64,000 bases of DNA from an uncultured Oscillospiraceae bacterium (GCA_934465295.1 CAKSKU010000006.1:1-64000), one strand, 5' to 3'; positions 9,582 through 18,943 are shown, counted from the first letter of the stretch. A program made the numbers and translations. Notes: generated from the sequence alone by a model not told the origin.

Positions 9582-9639
9582 CAATTGCACAACTAATGCA
9601 AAAATATTTGTATAAAACGCTAAAGATGTGCAAAAACTA

Positions 9640-9668
9640 TTGCAAAGCAGAAATGGATGTGCTATAAT
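9640..9668 (+). promoter_or_regulatory. Sigma-A promoter of the tRNA-Gln pair
   Basis: TTGCAA 9640-9645, 17-bp spacer, TATAAT 9663-9668, ending 50 bp before the first tRNA. Confidence 0.75.
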
Positions 9669-9718
9669 AACTACTGTCGTTTGACGATGAGCTTGATTAT
9701 TTCCGCATTACAGTTCAA

Positions 9719-9795
9719 TGGGATATAGCCAAGCGGCTAAGGCAACGGACTTTGACTCCGTCATTTCGTTGGTTCAAATCCAACTATCCCAACCA
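9719..9795 (+). tRNA. tRNA-Gln (anticodon TTG)
   Basis: Full cloverleaf: acceptor TGGGATA / TATCCCA, anticodon stem ACGGA/TCCGT with loop CTTTGAC, T-arm GTTGG/CCAAC, encoded ACCA end. Confidence 0.96.
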
Positions 9796-9838
9796 AAGTG
9801 AGTTGCCGTTAATGCATCGCCTTTGCGGCGACTTATAC

Positions 9839-9914
9839 TGGGGTGTAGCCAAGCGGTAAGGCACCTGACTCTGACTCAGGCATTTCCGGGGTTCAAATCC
9901 CTGCACCCCAACCA
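9839..9914 (+). tRNA. tRNA-Gln (anticodon CTG)
   Basis: Acceptor TGGGGTG / CACCCCA, anticodon loop CTCTGAC, encoded ACCA. Near-duplicate of the preceding tRNA-Gln 43 bp upstream; the two probably share one transcript. Confidence 0.96.
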
Positions 9915-9920
9915 GTAGAG

Positions 9921-9957
9921 AAATCCGTTTCTTGTAAAAAAGAAACGGATTTTTTTT
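9921..9957 (+). terminator. Intrinsic terminator of the tRNA unit
   Basis: A perfect 13-bp stem (AAATCCGTTTCTT with AAGAAACGGATTT) with an 8-T run. Confidence 0.93.
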
Positions 9958-10026
9958 ATACAAACGCATTGATCGCATAGGGAAGGTTTTCCTGTCCCGT
10001 TATACTATAAAAAGGAAAGGAACAAA

Positions 10027-10701
10027 ATGAATTTTTCAAGAAGATCGATCGATATCCTTTTTGAACTCAAACTGCGTGACAGCAGGGAATATTATGAGGA
10101 GCAGAAGCCTGTATACAAAAAGGTCATAACCGAGCCGTTTGCGGAGATAGCCGCAGGACTTGCGCCGACCTTTGAAAGGATCGACAGCCGGCTTGTCTGC
10201 TCGCCGAAGTGTGTTTCCCGAGTTCGCCGTGACACACGCTTTACAAAGGATAAGTCGCTTTTCCGTGACCATATATGGATAGCCGTGAGCCGTCCCCGTG
10301 AAAGGCTCGGAAATGCACTGTCGTTTTATTTCTGCATCGAGCAGACGGGTTTTTCATACGGCGTTGGCTACTACCAAGCACCCACGGCGGTAATGGAAAG
10401 CCTGCGCAAGCTTATAAAGAATGACGACAAAAGCTACAAGGCGGCTGTGAAAATGCTGAAAGCTTCGCCAGAATTTTCGCTTGACGGCGACATTTACAAA
10501 AAGAACCGTTTCCCGAATGAGAGCGAGGAAAAGCAGAACTGGCTCAACCGAAAAAGTATTTCCGTCAACGCTCTGAGCCATGACTATGACCTGCTTTTCA
10601 GCGACGGGCTGATACCGTTCCTCATCGGCGAATTTGAGAAGCTTGCACCCGTTTATGAACTGCTTTTAAAGGCAGAGGACGACTCACGAAAGGAAGACTG
10701 A
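10027..10701 (+). CDS. DUF2461 family protein
   Basis: A 224-aa protein matching the DUF2461/TIGR02453 family: RDTRFTKDKSLFRDHIWIAV in the first half, then GFSYGVGYYQAP, and a C-terminal helical part. The biochemical role is unknown. RBS AAGGAAAGGA lies before the ATG; deoC starts 3 bp after its stop. Confidence 0.85.
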   Translation: MNFSRRSIDILFELKLRDSREYYEEQKPVYKKVITEPFAEIAAGLAPTFERIDSRLVCSPKCVSRVRRDTRFTKDKSLFRDHIWIAVSRPRERLGNALSFYFCIEQTGFSYGVGYYQAPTAVMESLRKLIKNDDKSYKAAVKMLKASPEFSLDGDIYKKNRFPNESEEKQNWLNRKSISVNALSHDYDLLFSDGLIPFLIGEFEKLAPVYELLLKAEDDSRKED

Positions 10702-10703
10702 CA

Positions 10704-11357
10704 ATGGAAAAAGAACAGATCTATCCGCACATCGACCACACTATGCTCAAAGCCGTTTCGACCGAGGCTGACATCGACAGGCTTTGTGAAGAAGCGCTCC
10801 GCCTCAACACGGCTTCTGTATGCATACCGCCGAGCTTTATTTCGTATGCGAGAAAAAAATTCGGCGAAAAACTCAATATCTGCACGGTGATAGGCTTCCC
10901 TCTCGGCTACAACACGACTGCCGTAAAGGTGTTCGAGGCGCAGTGTGCAATTGCCGATGGTGCAGACGAGCTTGATATGGTCGTGAACCTCGGTGATGTG
11001 AAGATGGGCAGATTTGACAAGGTGACGTCTGAAATTGCCGCTCTGAAAAAGGTATGCAGTGAGAAGATACTCAAGGTCATCATCGAGACCTGCTACCTTG
11101 AAAAGATAGAGAAAATAGCACTCTGCGACTGCGTGACAAATGCGGGTGCGGACTACATAAAGACCTCGACAGGCTTCGGCACGGACGGCGCAAAGCTTGA
11201 AGATATAAAGCTTTTCAAGAAGCACATCGGCGAAAACGTCAGGATGAAAGCGGCAGGCGGCGTAAAGACAAAAGCTGACCTTGAAGCTTTTCTGAATGAG
11301 GGCTGCGAAAGGATAGGAACAAGCTCGGCGGTGAAGATACTGTCCGGGGAAAATTAA
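10704..11357 (+). CDS. deoC: Deoxyribose-phosphate aldolase
   Basis: A 217-aa class I aldolase that cleaves 2-deoxyribose 5-phosphate to acetaldehyde and glyceraldehyde 3-phosphate in deoxynucleoside catabolism. Motifs: HIDHTMLKAVSTEADI near the N-terminus, ADELDMVVNLGD (proton-relay Asp region), YIKTSTGF with the Schiff-base Lys, and KAAGGVKTKADLEAF. All catalytic residues are visible. Tight spacing with the DUF2461 gene and the histidine kinase gene suggests one operon. Confidence 0.95.
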   Translation: MEKEQIYPHIDHTMLKAVSTEADIDRLCEEALRLNTASVCIPPSFISYARKKFGEKLNICTVIGFPLGYNTTAVKVFEAQCAIADGADELDMVVNLGDVKMGRFDKVTSEIAALKKVCSEKILKVIIETCYLEKIEKIALCDCVTNAGADYIKTSTGFGTDGAKLEDIKLFKKHIGENVRMKAAGGVKTKADLEAFLNEGCERIGTSSAVKILSGEN

Positions 11358-11370
11358 GCAGGGAAGTGCT

Positions 11371-13158
11371 ATGAAGCTGATAAACAAACTGCTCAACACT
11401 AATATCCGCACGAAGCTTATCGTGATGTTCATTGCGGTTATCGTCCCCGTTTTTGCGGCAGGAATTTACCTCATTATGAACACGATAGGCGTTCTGCAGG
11501 AAAGCACCGTCAAGGAGGCTTACAAGGACGCCGACAACCTTAAAATAAGGCTTACGGACACACTTTTCACGACCTCGGCGGCGGCTGATACTATATATAA
11601 TGACGAGAACATCAGCTATCTGCTCAACAGCGGACTGACCCATGATGAATGTCTCGATTTCTACGCAGCGCACCCCGTTGTATCGAATTACAGAAACGCT
11701 TATTCCCAGATATCGGACATAACCTTTTATGTTGATATGGGCGAAGACCCGAACGGATTTCTGTACAATCTTTCCTTCCAGCGCATCACTCAGCAGATAA
11801 AAAATGCAAACTGGTTCGGCGAAGCTCTGGAGACAACTGCACCGATATGGCGGGTGCTGAAAAACCCCTCCGATTCAAAATGCTATCTTAGCTATATCCG
11901 TCAGATAAGGTCAAAAGAGGGCGGCAGTCTCGGCGTTATGGTCGTTTACATCAATCAGGACTGGATAGAAACGCTGATGGAGGACGAGGTATTCAACGTT
12001 ATTTTCGCCGTTCAGAACGGAATGGTCTTTTACAGCAATATGTCCGAATACGACCTCGGAAAGGTATTCACAACTCCCGATTTTGAGCTTGACGGCGTGG
12101 AGAAAGACCCTGTTGAGCTTACGGGAAAATCCGCTCTCACCGACAAGGGCTACACCGTTGCGACCAACTTCAACTATAATCATACGGGCAACTTTTTTCA
12201 GATATATCTTGTGAAGCCTTATGCTATCGTAACGGGTGCGACAAAGGAGATATCGTTCGGATATGTTTTCTACATAACATCCTGCTTTCTGCTCTCGGTG
12301 CTTATTGCGATAATTTTTACAACGTATTTCGTGCGAAGGATAGGCTTCCTCCGTGACCAGATGCACAGAGTAACGGTCGGCGACTTTGACCTTAACGAGC
12401 GGATCGACGGTGAGGACGAGATCAACGAGCTTTACAACGACCTGCAGGTAATGGTAAAGAGTATGCAGGAACTTATGAATGAGGCTTACGAGGCGAAGAT
12501 ACAGACGGAGACATTCCGCTTAAATCAGGTCGAAGCCGAGTTCAAGACCCTTGCGAGCCAGATAAATCCGCACTTCCTTTACAACACGCTCGAAACGATA
12601 CGAATGAAAGCGTATGTGAACAACGACAAGGAAACGGCTGACCTTGTTAAAAAGCTCGGAAAGTTTATGCGCCGCTGTCTTGAAGTCAAAAACAGTATGG
12701 TCACGCTCGAATCGGAGCTTGAATTCACAAAGAGCTACCTTGAATTGCAGGCGGCTCGTTTCGGCGACAGGATATCGTACTCGATAGATAATGAAATTGA
12801 CGGAAATTATCCTATTTTGCCGCTCGTTATACAGCCTATCGTTGAAAATGCGTTCGTTCACGGTATCGAGAGCAGCAAGAGCAACGGAAAAATAACCGTG
12901 AGCATAAAATATTCGGGCGAAAATGTCATTATCGAGGTCGAGGACAACGGTCAGGGCATACCCGATGACAAAATGTCCGAGCTGAGGTGGAAGCTTGAAG
13001 AAAACGACACATCTTCGGGAAAGAGCATCGGTCTGACGAACGTGAACAAGCGAATAAAGATGTTCCACGGCGAGGAGTACGGTCTTTCCTTCAACAGTCA
13101 GATCGGAAAGGGCACAAGGGTGAGGATAACCCTGCCGAAAGAGGTAAAAAATCAATGA
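11371..13158 (+). CDS. YesM-type sensor histidine kinase
   Basis: A 595-aa membrane kinase. TM1 at about residues 18-40, extracytoplasmic sensor region (about 41-285), TM2 at about 290-318, HAMP (RRIGFLRDQMHRVTVGDFDL), then the His_kinase domain with phospho-acceptor SQINPHFLYNTLETIRM and an HATPase_c domain (PLVIQPIVENAFVHGI, VEDNGQGIPDD, GKSIGLTNVNKRI). Such kinases usually sense sugars or polymers and pair with AraC-type regulators; the likely partner is encoded at 14937-16493, beyond the GH5 gene. Its stop overlaps the GH5 start by 4 bp. Confidence 0.93.
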   Translation: MKLINKLLNTNIRTKLIVMFIAVIVPVFAAGIYLIMNTIGVLQESTVKEAYKDADNLKIRLTDTLFTTSAAADTIYNDENISYLLNSGLTHDECLDFYAAHPVVSNYRNAYSQISDITFYVDMGEDPNGFLYNLSFQRITQQIKNANWFGEALETTAPIWRVLKNPSDSKCYLSYIRQIRSKEGGSLGVMVVYINQDWIETLMEDEVFNVIFAVQNGMVFYSNMSEYDLGKVFTTPDFELDGVEKDPVELTGKSALTDKGYTVATNFNYNHTGNFFQIYLVKPYAIVTGATKEISFGYVFYITSCFLLSVLIAIIFTTYFVRRIGFLRDQMHRVTVGDFDLNERIDGEDEINELYNDLQVMVKSMQELMNEAYEAKIQTETFRLNQVEAEFKTLASQINPHFLYNTLETIRMKAYVNNDKETADLVKKLGKFMRRCLEVKNSMVTLESELEFTKSYLELQAARFGDRISYSIDNEIDGNYPILPLVIQPIVENAFVHGIESSKSNGKITVSIKYSGENVIIEVEDNGQGIPDDKMSELRWKLEENDTSSGKSIGLTNVNKRIKMFHGEEYGLSFNSQIGKGTRVRITLPKEVKNQ

Positions 13159-14810
13159 TGAAAAAGCTTTTATTGAAAACGGCGGCTGTAGTTTCGGCGG
13201 CTGTGATGATGATATCATCAGCAGGCTTTGCTTCAGCACAGAAAGCGAAGAAATATACGGCGGAGGATTTCGTTCACGCAGACGGCACGAAGCTCATCGG
13301 CTCGGACGGGGAAGAATTCCGCATAAAGGGCATGGCGTTAGGAAATGGTGTATGGGATAACCCTTCCGTTCCGAATACATCGCATCACGATGCAAAGGCG
13401 TACAAAGACCTTGCGGATATGGGTTTCAACTGCGCAAGATTTTATCTCAACTATGGCATATTCGAGGACGACAAGAACCCTTATCACTACAAAAAATCAG
13501 GCTTTGAGTGGATAGACACAAACATAAAATGGGCAAAGAAATACGGCATAAAGCTGATACTCAATATGCACGTTCCGCAGGGCGGATATCAATCGGTAGG
13601 AAACGGCACGGAGCTTTGGACGGATAAGAGCGACCGTGACAGGCTTACGGCTCTGTGGAAAGCCATTGCAAAGCGCTATGCGAAAGAGCCGACGATAATC
13701 GGCTACGGACTTGTGAACGAACCCGTTGTTCCTATGCAGGAAACATTTGAAAAGACATTTGAACAGTATGATTCTCTTATGAACAGAATGGCAAAGGAGA
13801 TACGAAAGGTTTCGCCGTATCAGGTCATATTCATTGAGGGGATAGGCTCTGCTGTAAGATCGGATGGGGAGAGAGTTTATGATATTTTCAACCCCGATAA
13901 TTGCTTTGCGAACATAGATGACAGCAACATTGTGTATGAATTTCACGATTATGATACATTTTTCTTCACGCATCAGAATACCGAATGGGCAGGAACGCTC
14001 GGCAAGACGATGAACTATCCCTCGGAGGAGGTCGTTGGAGAGAATGTAAAGAACGGCTGGGTCGATTGTGTGTCTGCGAAAAAAACGGCTGAGTGTCAGA
14101 ATGGCTGGACATATTTTGAGAGCGGTTTTGCTTCGCTGTCTTCAAAGGCTAACATTGTACAGCCCGCTTTGTCCGCATCGTATTTGGGCGAAAACGGTAC
14201 AGTGTATTTTGATGATATCGTTTTTACGGAGATTTCGCCGAGCGGAAAGAGAAGGGTGCTTTTCTCGGCTGATTTCACCGACGGTACACTTTCGGGCAGT
14301 GCGTGGAGCTCGGACGGAAGCGGCAAAAGTGAATTATGTGCCGATGATGGCCGCAGGAAAAAAGGCTGTTTGAAAATATCGGGTTCGACCGAGATGTATG
14401 TTCAGAATTTCGGACGATATGAAATGAAAAAAGGTTACAGATATACTGTTTCGGGATATATAAAATCGGATAAGTCCACTCCCGAAATAAGAATGGATCT
14501 TTCGCTGAGCGATAATGTTTACAGCTTTGACAAGGATTATCTTGAATCGGGAATAAAGCGTTATGTTGTTATTGGCGAAAAGAAGAACGCTCCGCTTTAT
14601 CTCGGTGAATTCGGCGTTATCTCGGAGGGATTCGAGCAGGACAGAAACGGCGTCGGTTGGGTAAGGGATATGATCAGCCTTTGCGAAAAATACGATATCG
14701 GCTTTGACTATCACGCTTATAATGAATATTCTTTCGGACTTTATGACAAATATCCGATAGGAAAAAACAAGGAGCTTGCCGAACTTTTCAAAGAAATGCT
14801 CAAAAAATAA
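13155..14810 (+). CDS. Secreted glycoside hydrolase family 5 enzyme with inserted beta-sandwich-like region
   Basis: A 551-aa enzyme with a Sec signal peptide (Lys-rich start, hydrophobic core, ASAQKAKK cleavage region near residue 28). GH5 markers: catalytic acid/base Glu in YGLVNEP near residue 185 and nucleophile Glu in LYLGEFGV near residue 485. The spacing between these two is much larger than usual because about 150 residues (about 310-470, VYFDDIVFTE, GYRYTVSGYIKSDKSTPEI) resembling a carbohydrate-binding beta-sandwich are inserted between barrel strands. Likely a cellulase/mannanase-type glycanase, controlled by the flanking two-component genes. Confidence 0.88.
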   Translation: MMKKLLLKTAAVVSAAVMMISSAGFASAQKAKKYTAEDFVHADGTKLIGSDGEEFRIKGMALGNGVWDNPSVPNTSHHDAKAYKDLADMGFNCARFYLNYGIFEDDKNPYHYKKSGFEWIDTNIKWAKKYGIKLILNMHVPQGGYQSVGNGTELWTDKSDRDRLTALWKAIAKRYAKEPTIIGYGLVNEPVVPMQETFEKTFEQYDSLMNRMAKEIRKVSPYQVIFIEGIGSAVRSDGERVYDIFNPDNCFANIDDSNIVYEFHDYDTFFFTHQNTEWAGTLGKTMNYPSEEVVGENVKNGWVDCVSAKKTAECQNGWTYFESGFASLSSKANIVQPALSASYLGENGTVYFDDIVFTEISPSGKRRVLFSADFTDGTLSGSAWSSDGSGKSELCADDGRRKKGCLKISGSTEMYVQNFGRYEMKKGYRYTVSGYIKSDKSTPEIRMDLSLSDNVYSFDKDYLESGIKRYVVIGEKKNAPLYLGEFGVISEGFEQDRNGVGWVRDMISLCEKYDIGFDYHAYNEYSFGLYDKYPIGKNKELAELFKEMLKK

Positions 14811-14861
14811 CTGTGATTTTTATATAAATATCATCAAAATATGAAAATTTTGTGAAAGGCA

Positions 14862-14890
14862 TTGATAAATGTGTCGGAATAAGCTATAAT
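14862..14890 (+). promoter_or_regulatory. Sigma-A promoter of the response regulator
   Basis: TTGATA 14862-14867, 17-bp spacer, TATAAT 14885-14890, 46 bp before the TTG start. Confidence 0.75.
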
Positions 14891-14936
14891 TGTATAAAAG
14901 GGCAGTCAAAGCTGCGTAAAAAGGAGGTCGGGTGAT

Positions 14937-16493
14937 TTGCTGAAGGTTCTGTTGGTCGATGATGAACCGAATGTGCGTCTTGGCGTAAAGATGATGATAC
15001 CGTGGGACGAACTCGGACTTGAGGTCATTGACGAGGGTGAGGACGGCGATGACGGACTCAACAAAATACTTATACACGATCCGGATATAGTTATTGCCGA
15101 TGTTAAAATGCCTGGAATGACGGGGATACAGATGATCGATGCAGCGATCAAAAACGGATTCAAGGGAAAAGCGGTGATACTTTCGGGCTATTCCGATTTT
15201 GCCTATGCAAAGGAGGCAATGTCGCTCGGTGTAAAGAGGTTTATCCTCAAACCCGTTGACGAAGATGAGCTTATCGAGTGCTTAAAGTCGCTTTCGGCGG
15301 AGATAAGGGCTGAAAAGGAGAGCAGCCTGCAGCTCCAGAAGGGCAGCGAGTTCCTCAACGAAAATGCGATAAAGGCGCTTCTCATCGGCGGAGCGGCGGC
15401 TTCGGACAACAGTGCTCTTAAAGAATACAGCGGCGGACGGAAGTTCAACGTCGTTCTTATCAGCGCAAACGAAAAGGGCAGCTTTGAATCACGTCAGTTC
15501 GTGCTTGACAAGATACGCAGCAGGCTTTCCGAGATGGAGAACGTTGACACTGTTCCGATAGACCTCAACGGTTTGCTCGCAGTTATCTTCAAGGACAGCC
15601 CCGACGAGCGCATACAGGAATGTATGAGCAGGCTGAACTTTGATTACAGGGGAATGATATTTGCTGCGATAGGCGAGTCCGTTCATTCGGCAAACGAGAT
15701 ATCGGCTTCCTACCGTTCGGCGAACGAGATATACAGCAACCGCTTCCTCTATCTTCACTACGGCGTTATTTCCGCCGAGAAGATACGCAGCCGGAACAAT
15801 GAGGATATCCCGGCGCCCGAAACGATAGCTGCACAGTTCTTCCCGTTTATGGAGATAAACGACAAGGAGCGTTTGGAGGGCTGTTTTGCACGCTTCCAGG
15901 AATCGCTTTGCAGGAACAGCTTCACTCCCGAAAAGATCCGCATTATCTGCATTACGACCGTACTCAGCACGAAAAATCTTATCATAAAAAGCGTTGGCGA
16001 AAAAAAGGCAGAGCCGTTCAAGGACGATTACATCGTCAGTCAGATAGGCTCGCTCGGCAGTCTGCACGACATAATCGAGCTGATGAAGAAAGAGTTCACC
16101 GAGTTTTCCGACAGCGTTTACGGCAGAACGACGAAAAGCACGATGGAGCGTGTCGTTCAGTACATACACGCAAACTACAATCAGGAGCTTCGTCTTGAAA
16201 TGCTCGCAAATATATTCGGCTACAACAGCGCATATCTCGGCAAGGTCTTTCACCAGTATATGGGCGACAACTTCAACAATTACCTCGATAAAATACGCAT
16301 CACCGAGGCAAAAAGGCTTCTTGCGGAGGACGAATACAAGGTCTACGAGGTCGCAGAGAGGGTCGGCTACACGAACATCAACTATTTCCACAACAAATTC
16401 AAAAAATATGTCGGAGTCAGTCCGTTAAGCTACAAAAAGGCTTGCATTGCAGGGGAGAAGCCTGATGAAAACGACGGAAAAGGGCAGGACTGA
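14937..16493 (+). CDS. YesN-type response regulator with AraC DNA-binding domain
   Basis: A 518-aa regulator starting at TTG 14937 (AAGGAGG 9 nt upstream). The N-terminal receiver has LLVDDEP, phospho-acceptor Asp in DIVIADVKMPGMTG, and the KPVDEDEL lysine motif. A middle region of unknown fold leads to two AraC helix-turn-helix motifs (LRLEMLANIFGYNSAYLGKVF; VAERVGYTNINYFHNKFKKY). Likely activates the local polysaccharide-utilisation genes when phosphorylated by the kinase at 11371. Confidence 0.93.
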   Translation: MLKVLLVDDEPNVRLGVKMMIPWDELGLEVIDEGEDGDDGLNKILIHDPDIVIADVKMPGMTGIQMIDAAIKNGFKGKAVILSGYSDFAYAKEAMSLGVKRFILKPVDEDELIECLKSLSAEIRAEKESSLQLQKGSEFLNENAIKALLIGGAAASDNSALKEYSGGRKFNVVLISANEKGSFESRQFVLDKIRSRLSEMENVDTVPIDLNGLLAVIFKDSPDERIQECMSRLNFDYRGMIFAAIGESVHSANEISASYRSANEIYSNRFLYLHYGVISAEKIRSRNNEDIPAPETIAAQFFPFMEINDKERLEGCFARFQESLCRNSFTPEKIRIICITTVLSTKNLIIKSVGEKKAEPFKDDYIVSQIGSLGSLHDIIELMKKEFTEFSDSVYGRTTKSTMERVVQYIHANYNQELRLEMLANIFGYNSAYLGKVFHQYMGDNFNNYLDKIRITEAKRLLAEDEYKVYEVAERVGYTNINYFHNKFKKYVGVSPLSYKKACIAGEKPDENDGKGQD

Positions 16494-16542
16494 CAGCCGC
16501 TTTGCGCAAAATCCGATATTTTGTAAAAAAATAAAAAAACTC

Positions 16543-16571
16543 TTGATTTCGGACGAAAAATGTTATATAAT
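16543..16571 (+). promoter_or_regulatory. Sigma-A promoter of the NifU-like/GGGtGRT operon
   Basis: TTGATT 16543-16548, 17-bp spacer, TATAAT 16566-16571. Strong SD GAAAGGAG follows before the ATG at 16626. Confidence 0.8.
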
Positions 16572-16625
16572 TAACGAGTATGCAGATGGCATTTATTTGC
16601 CGTTAATAACGAAAGGAGTCATAGT

Positions 16626-17318
16626 ATGAATTATACTCATGAAGTTGAAACTATGTGCAGCGTCAAGCAGGGCGTAGCACACGGCTGTGCACCTATCCCC
16701 GAAGAAGCAAAATGGGTCAAGGCTAAGGATGTCAAGGACATTTCCGGCTTTACTCACGGTATCGGCTGGTGCGCTCCTCAGCAGGGTACCTGCAAGCTTT
16801 CCCTCAACATCAAGGAAGGCGTTATCCAGGAAGCTCTCGTTGAAACAATCGGCTGCTCCGGTATGACACACTCCGCAGCTATGGCAGCAGAGATCCTCCC
16901 GGGCAGAACAATTCTCGAAGCTCTTAATACAGACCTCGTTTGCGATGCTATCAACACCGCTATGAGAGAACTCTTCCTCCAGATCGTTTACGGCCGTTCA
17001 CAGTCTGCTTTCTCCGAAGACGGACTTGCAATCGGCGCAGGACTTGAAGACCTCGGTAAGGGACTTCGTTCACAGGTCGGCACAATGTACGGTACTCTCA
17101 AGAAGGGTCCCCGTTACCTCGAAATGACCGACGGTTATGTTACAGGCATTGCTCTTGATGCTGATGACGAGATCATCGGCTACAAGTTCATCAACTTCGG
17201 TAAGATGATGGACTTCATCAAGAAGGGTGACGATGTTCAGACAGCTTACGAAAAGGCTCAGGGTCAGTACGGCAGAGTTGCTGACGCTGTTAAGATCATC
17301 GACCCCAGAAAAGAATAA
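16626..17318 (+). CDS. NifU/IscU-like iron-sulfur scaffold protein
   Basis: A 230-aa protein with an IscU-like domain: ETIGCSGMTHSAAMAAEIL followed by GRTILEALNTDLVCDAI, and further Cys in GWCAPQQGTC near residue 55. In this family cysteines assemble Fe-S clusters. Its codon choice (frequent CTC, TTC, GCT) differs from its neighbours and suggests high expression. It pairs with the next gene, as in many clostridia; the pair's physiological role is not established to my knowledge. Confidence 0.8.
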   Translation: MNYTHEVETMCSVKQGVAHGCAPIPEEAKWVKAKDVKDISGFTHGIGWCAPQQGTCKLSLNIKEGVIQEALVETIGCSGMTHSAAMAAEILPGRTILEALNTDLVCDAINTAMRELFLQIVYGRSQSAFSEDGLAIGAGLEDLGKGLRSQVGTMYGTLKKGPRYLEMTDGYVTGIALDADDEIIGYKFINFGKMMDFIKKGDDVQTAYEKAQGQYGRVADAVKIIDPRKE

Positions 17319-17332
17319 GGAGGATTACAACG

Positions 17333-18334
17333 ATGGCTTTATTTGAATCATACGAGAGAAGAGAAAAGCAGATTCTTGACGTTCTCAAAAAATACGGTAT
17401 CAACTCTATCGAAGAGTGTGCAGATATCTGCAAGGCAAAGGGCTTCGATCCATATAAGATCACAGAAGGCATTCAGCCTATCTGCTTTGAAAATGCAAAG
17501 TGGGCTTACACAGTAGGCTGCGCTATCGCAATCAAGAAGGGCTGCACAAGAGCTGCTGACGCTGCCGCTGCAATCGGCGAAGGCCTCCAGTCTTTCTGCA
17601 TCCCCGGTTCTGTTGCTGACCAGCGTAAGGTTGGTCTTGGCCACGGCAACCTCGGCAAGATGCTCCTTGAAGAAGACACAGAATGCTTCGCATTCCTCGC
17701 AGGTCACGAATCCTTCGCTGCTGCTGAAGGTGCTATCGGTATCGCTGAGAAGGCTAACAAGGTTCGTAAAAAGCCCCTCAGAGTTATCCTTAACGGTCTT
17801 GGCAAGGACGCTGCACAGATCATTGCCCGTATCAATGGCTTTACATACATTGAAACAGAGATGGACTACTACACAGGCGAAGTTAAGGAAGTATTCCGCA
17901 AGGCTTACTCCGACGGACTCCGTGCAAAGGTAAACTGCTACGGCGCTAACGACGTAACAGAAGGCGTTGCGATCATGTGGAAGGAAGGCGTTGACGTTTC
18001 CATCACAGGTAACTCCACCAACCCAACACGTTTCCAGCACCCTGTTGCAGGCACATACAAGAAGGAATGTGTTGAAAAGGGCAAGAAGTACTTCTCCGTT
18101 GCATCAGGCGGCGGCACAGGACGTACACTTCACCCTGACAACATGGCTGCAGGTCCTGCTTCCTATGGTATGACAGATACAATGGGACGTATGCACTCCG
18201 ACGCTCAGTTCGCAGGTTCTTCTTCCGTTCCTGCTCACGTTGAGATGATGGGTCTTATCGGCATGGGCAACAACCCTATGGTTGGTGCTACTGTTGCTTG
18301 CGCTGTTGCTGTTGAAGAAGCTATGAAAGCGTAA
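17333..18334 (+). CDS. GGGtGRT family protein
   Basis: A 333-aa protein carrying the name-giving motif in SVASGGGTGRTLHPDN near residue 258. Other conserved-looking stretches: FCIPGSVADQRKVGLGHGNLGKML and VSITGNSTNPTRFQHPVAGTYK. Function unknown; co-encoded with the NifU-like protein (14-bp gap, SD AAGGAGG). Strong codon bias suggests an abundant protein. Confidence 0.9.
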   Translation: MALFESYERREKQILDVLKKYGINSIEECADICKAKGFDPYKITEGIQPICFENAKWAYTVGCAIAIKKGCTRAADAAAAIGEGLQSFCIPGSVADQRKVGLGHGNLGKMLLEEDTECFAFLAGHESFAAAEGAIGIAEKANKVRKKPLRVILNGLGKDAAQIIARINGFTYIETEMDYYTGEVKEVFRKAYSDGLRAKVNCYGANDVTEGVAIMWKEGVDVSITGNSTNPTRFQHPVAGTYKKECVEKGKKYFSVASGGGTGRTLHPDNMAAGPASYGMTDTMGRMHSDAQFAGSSSVPAHVEMMGLIGMGNNPMVGATVACAVAVEEAMKA

Positions 18335-18409
18335 GAAAACGTCAAAATGACGTAGGGAAGCCATTTGCGAGCGTGGAAGATAGTGGAAAATAGTGCTTAT
18401 TTTGTACGC

Positions 18410-18454
18410 ATTCCTACACTATTCCTACATTACTCCTACATTTGCATTCCTACA
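18410..18454 (+). repeat. Four phased ATTCCTACA direct repeats
   Basis: Copies start at 18410, 18421, 18432 (one mismatch, ACTCCTACA) and 18446, so spacing is 11, 11 and 14 bp, about one helical turn. They lie between the last host gene and the first phage gene. Candidate integrase arm sites or regulator sites near the left prophage end; not proven. Confidence 0.5.
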
Positions 18455-18482
18455 CTTTTATACTGCATAATTGCATAAAATG

Positions 18483-18536
18483 ATCGCCGTATAGAATTCG
18501 GGCTTGATTGCTTCGGGTTCCATACGGCGATTTTTT
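18483..18536 (+). terminator. Intrinsic terminator, last host-like element
   Basis: A 10-bp perfect stem ATCGCCGTAT / ATACGGCGAT with a 29-nt loop and six T residues. Probably ends the NifU-like/GGGtGRT operon, so the prophage boundary is likely near here. Confidence 0.8.
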
Positions 18537-18591
18537 ATGTTATAATCGTTCTTATAACATTCTATATTTTTTTTTTTTGACGGGAACGATT

Positions 18592-18894
18592 ATGGTGGAT
18601 TTTGGAGATACGGTCTGTCCTATATGTGGTGGAGAACTTAGATACTATGATAAAGTTCAAAGAATACTTAGGACAAAGTACAGAAGAACTGAATGGTTGG
18701 ATATAAGACGGATGAAGTGTAAAGTTTGTGGGAGATTACATAGGGAGCTTCCTGATAACATTTATATTTACAAGCAATACGAGGCAGATATTATTGACGG
18801 GGTCGTAGAGGGGCTGATAACTTCCGATACACTTGGGTTTGAGGATTATCCTTGTGAACGGACTATGCTGAATTGGATAGCTGCGCGAAAATAA
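18592..18894 (+). CDS. DUF6431-like zinc-ribbon protein
   Basis: A 100-aa protein starting at ATG 18592. Two CxxC pairs (CPICGGELRYYDK; CKVCGRLHREL) form a zinc ribbon, followed by PDNIYIYKQYEADIIDGVVEG and an end resembling a helix-turn-helix (ERTMLNWIAARK). Similar proteins occur in phages and mobile elements of clostridia; role unknown, perhaps DNA binding. Its last codons lie inside the first copy of the 25-bp motif. Confidence 0.7.
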   Translation: MVDFGDTVCPICGGELRYYDKVQRILRTKYRRTEWLDIRRMKCKVCGRLHRELPDNIYIYKQYEADIIDGVVEGLITSDTLGFEDYPCERTMLNWIAARK

Positions 18895-18908
18895 CATATT
18901 CCATTGTG
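18884..18908 (+). promoter_or_regulatory. 25-bp phage motif, copy 1
   Basis: CGC-N7-ACA-N7-TTGTG variant. Overlaps the DUF6431 stop; 35 bp before ATG 18944. Confidence 0.7.
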
Positions 18909-18943
18909 GAGAAGATCCAAATCTATTTTAGGAGGAATTTGTT

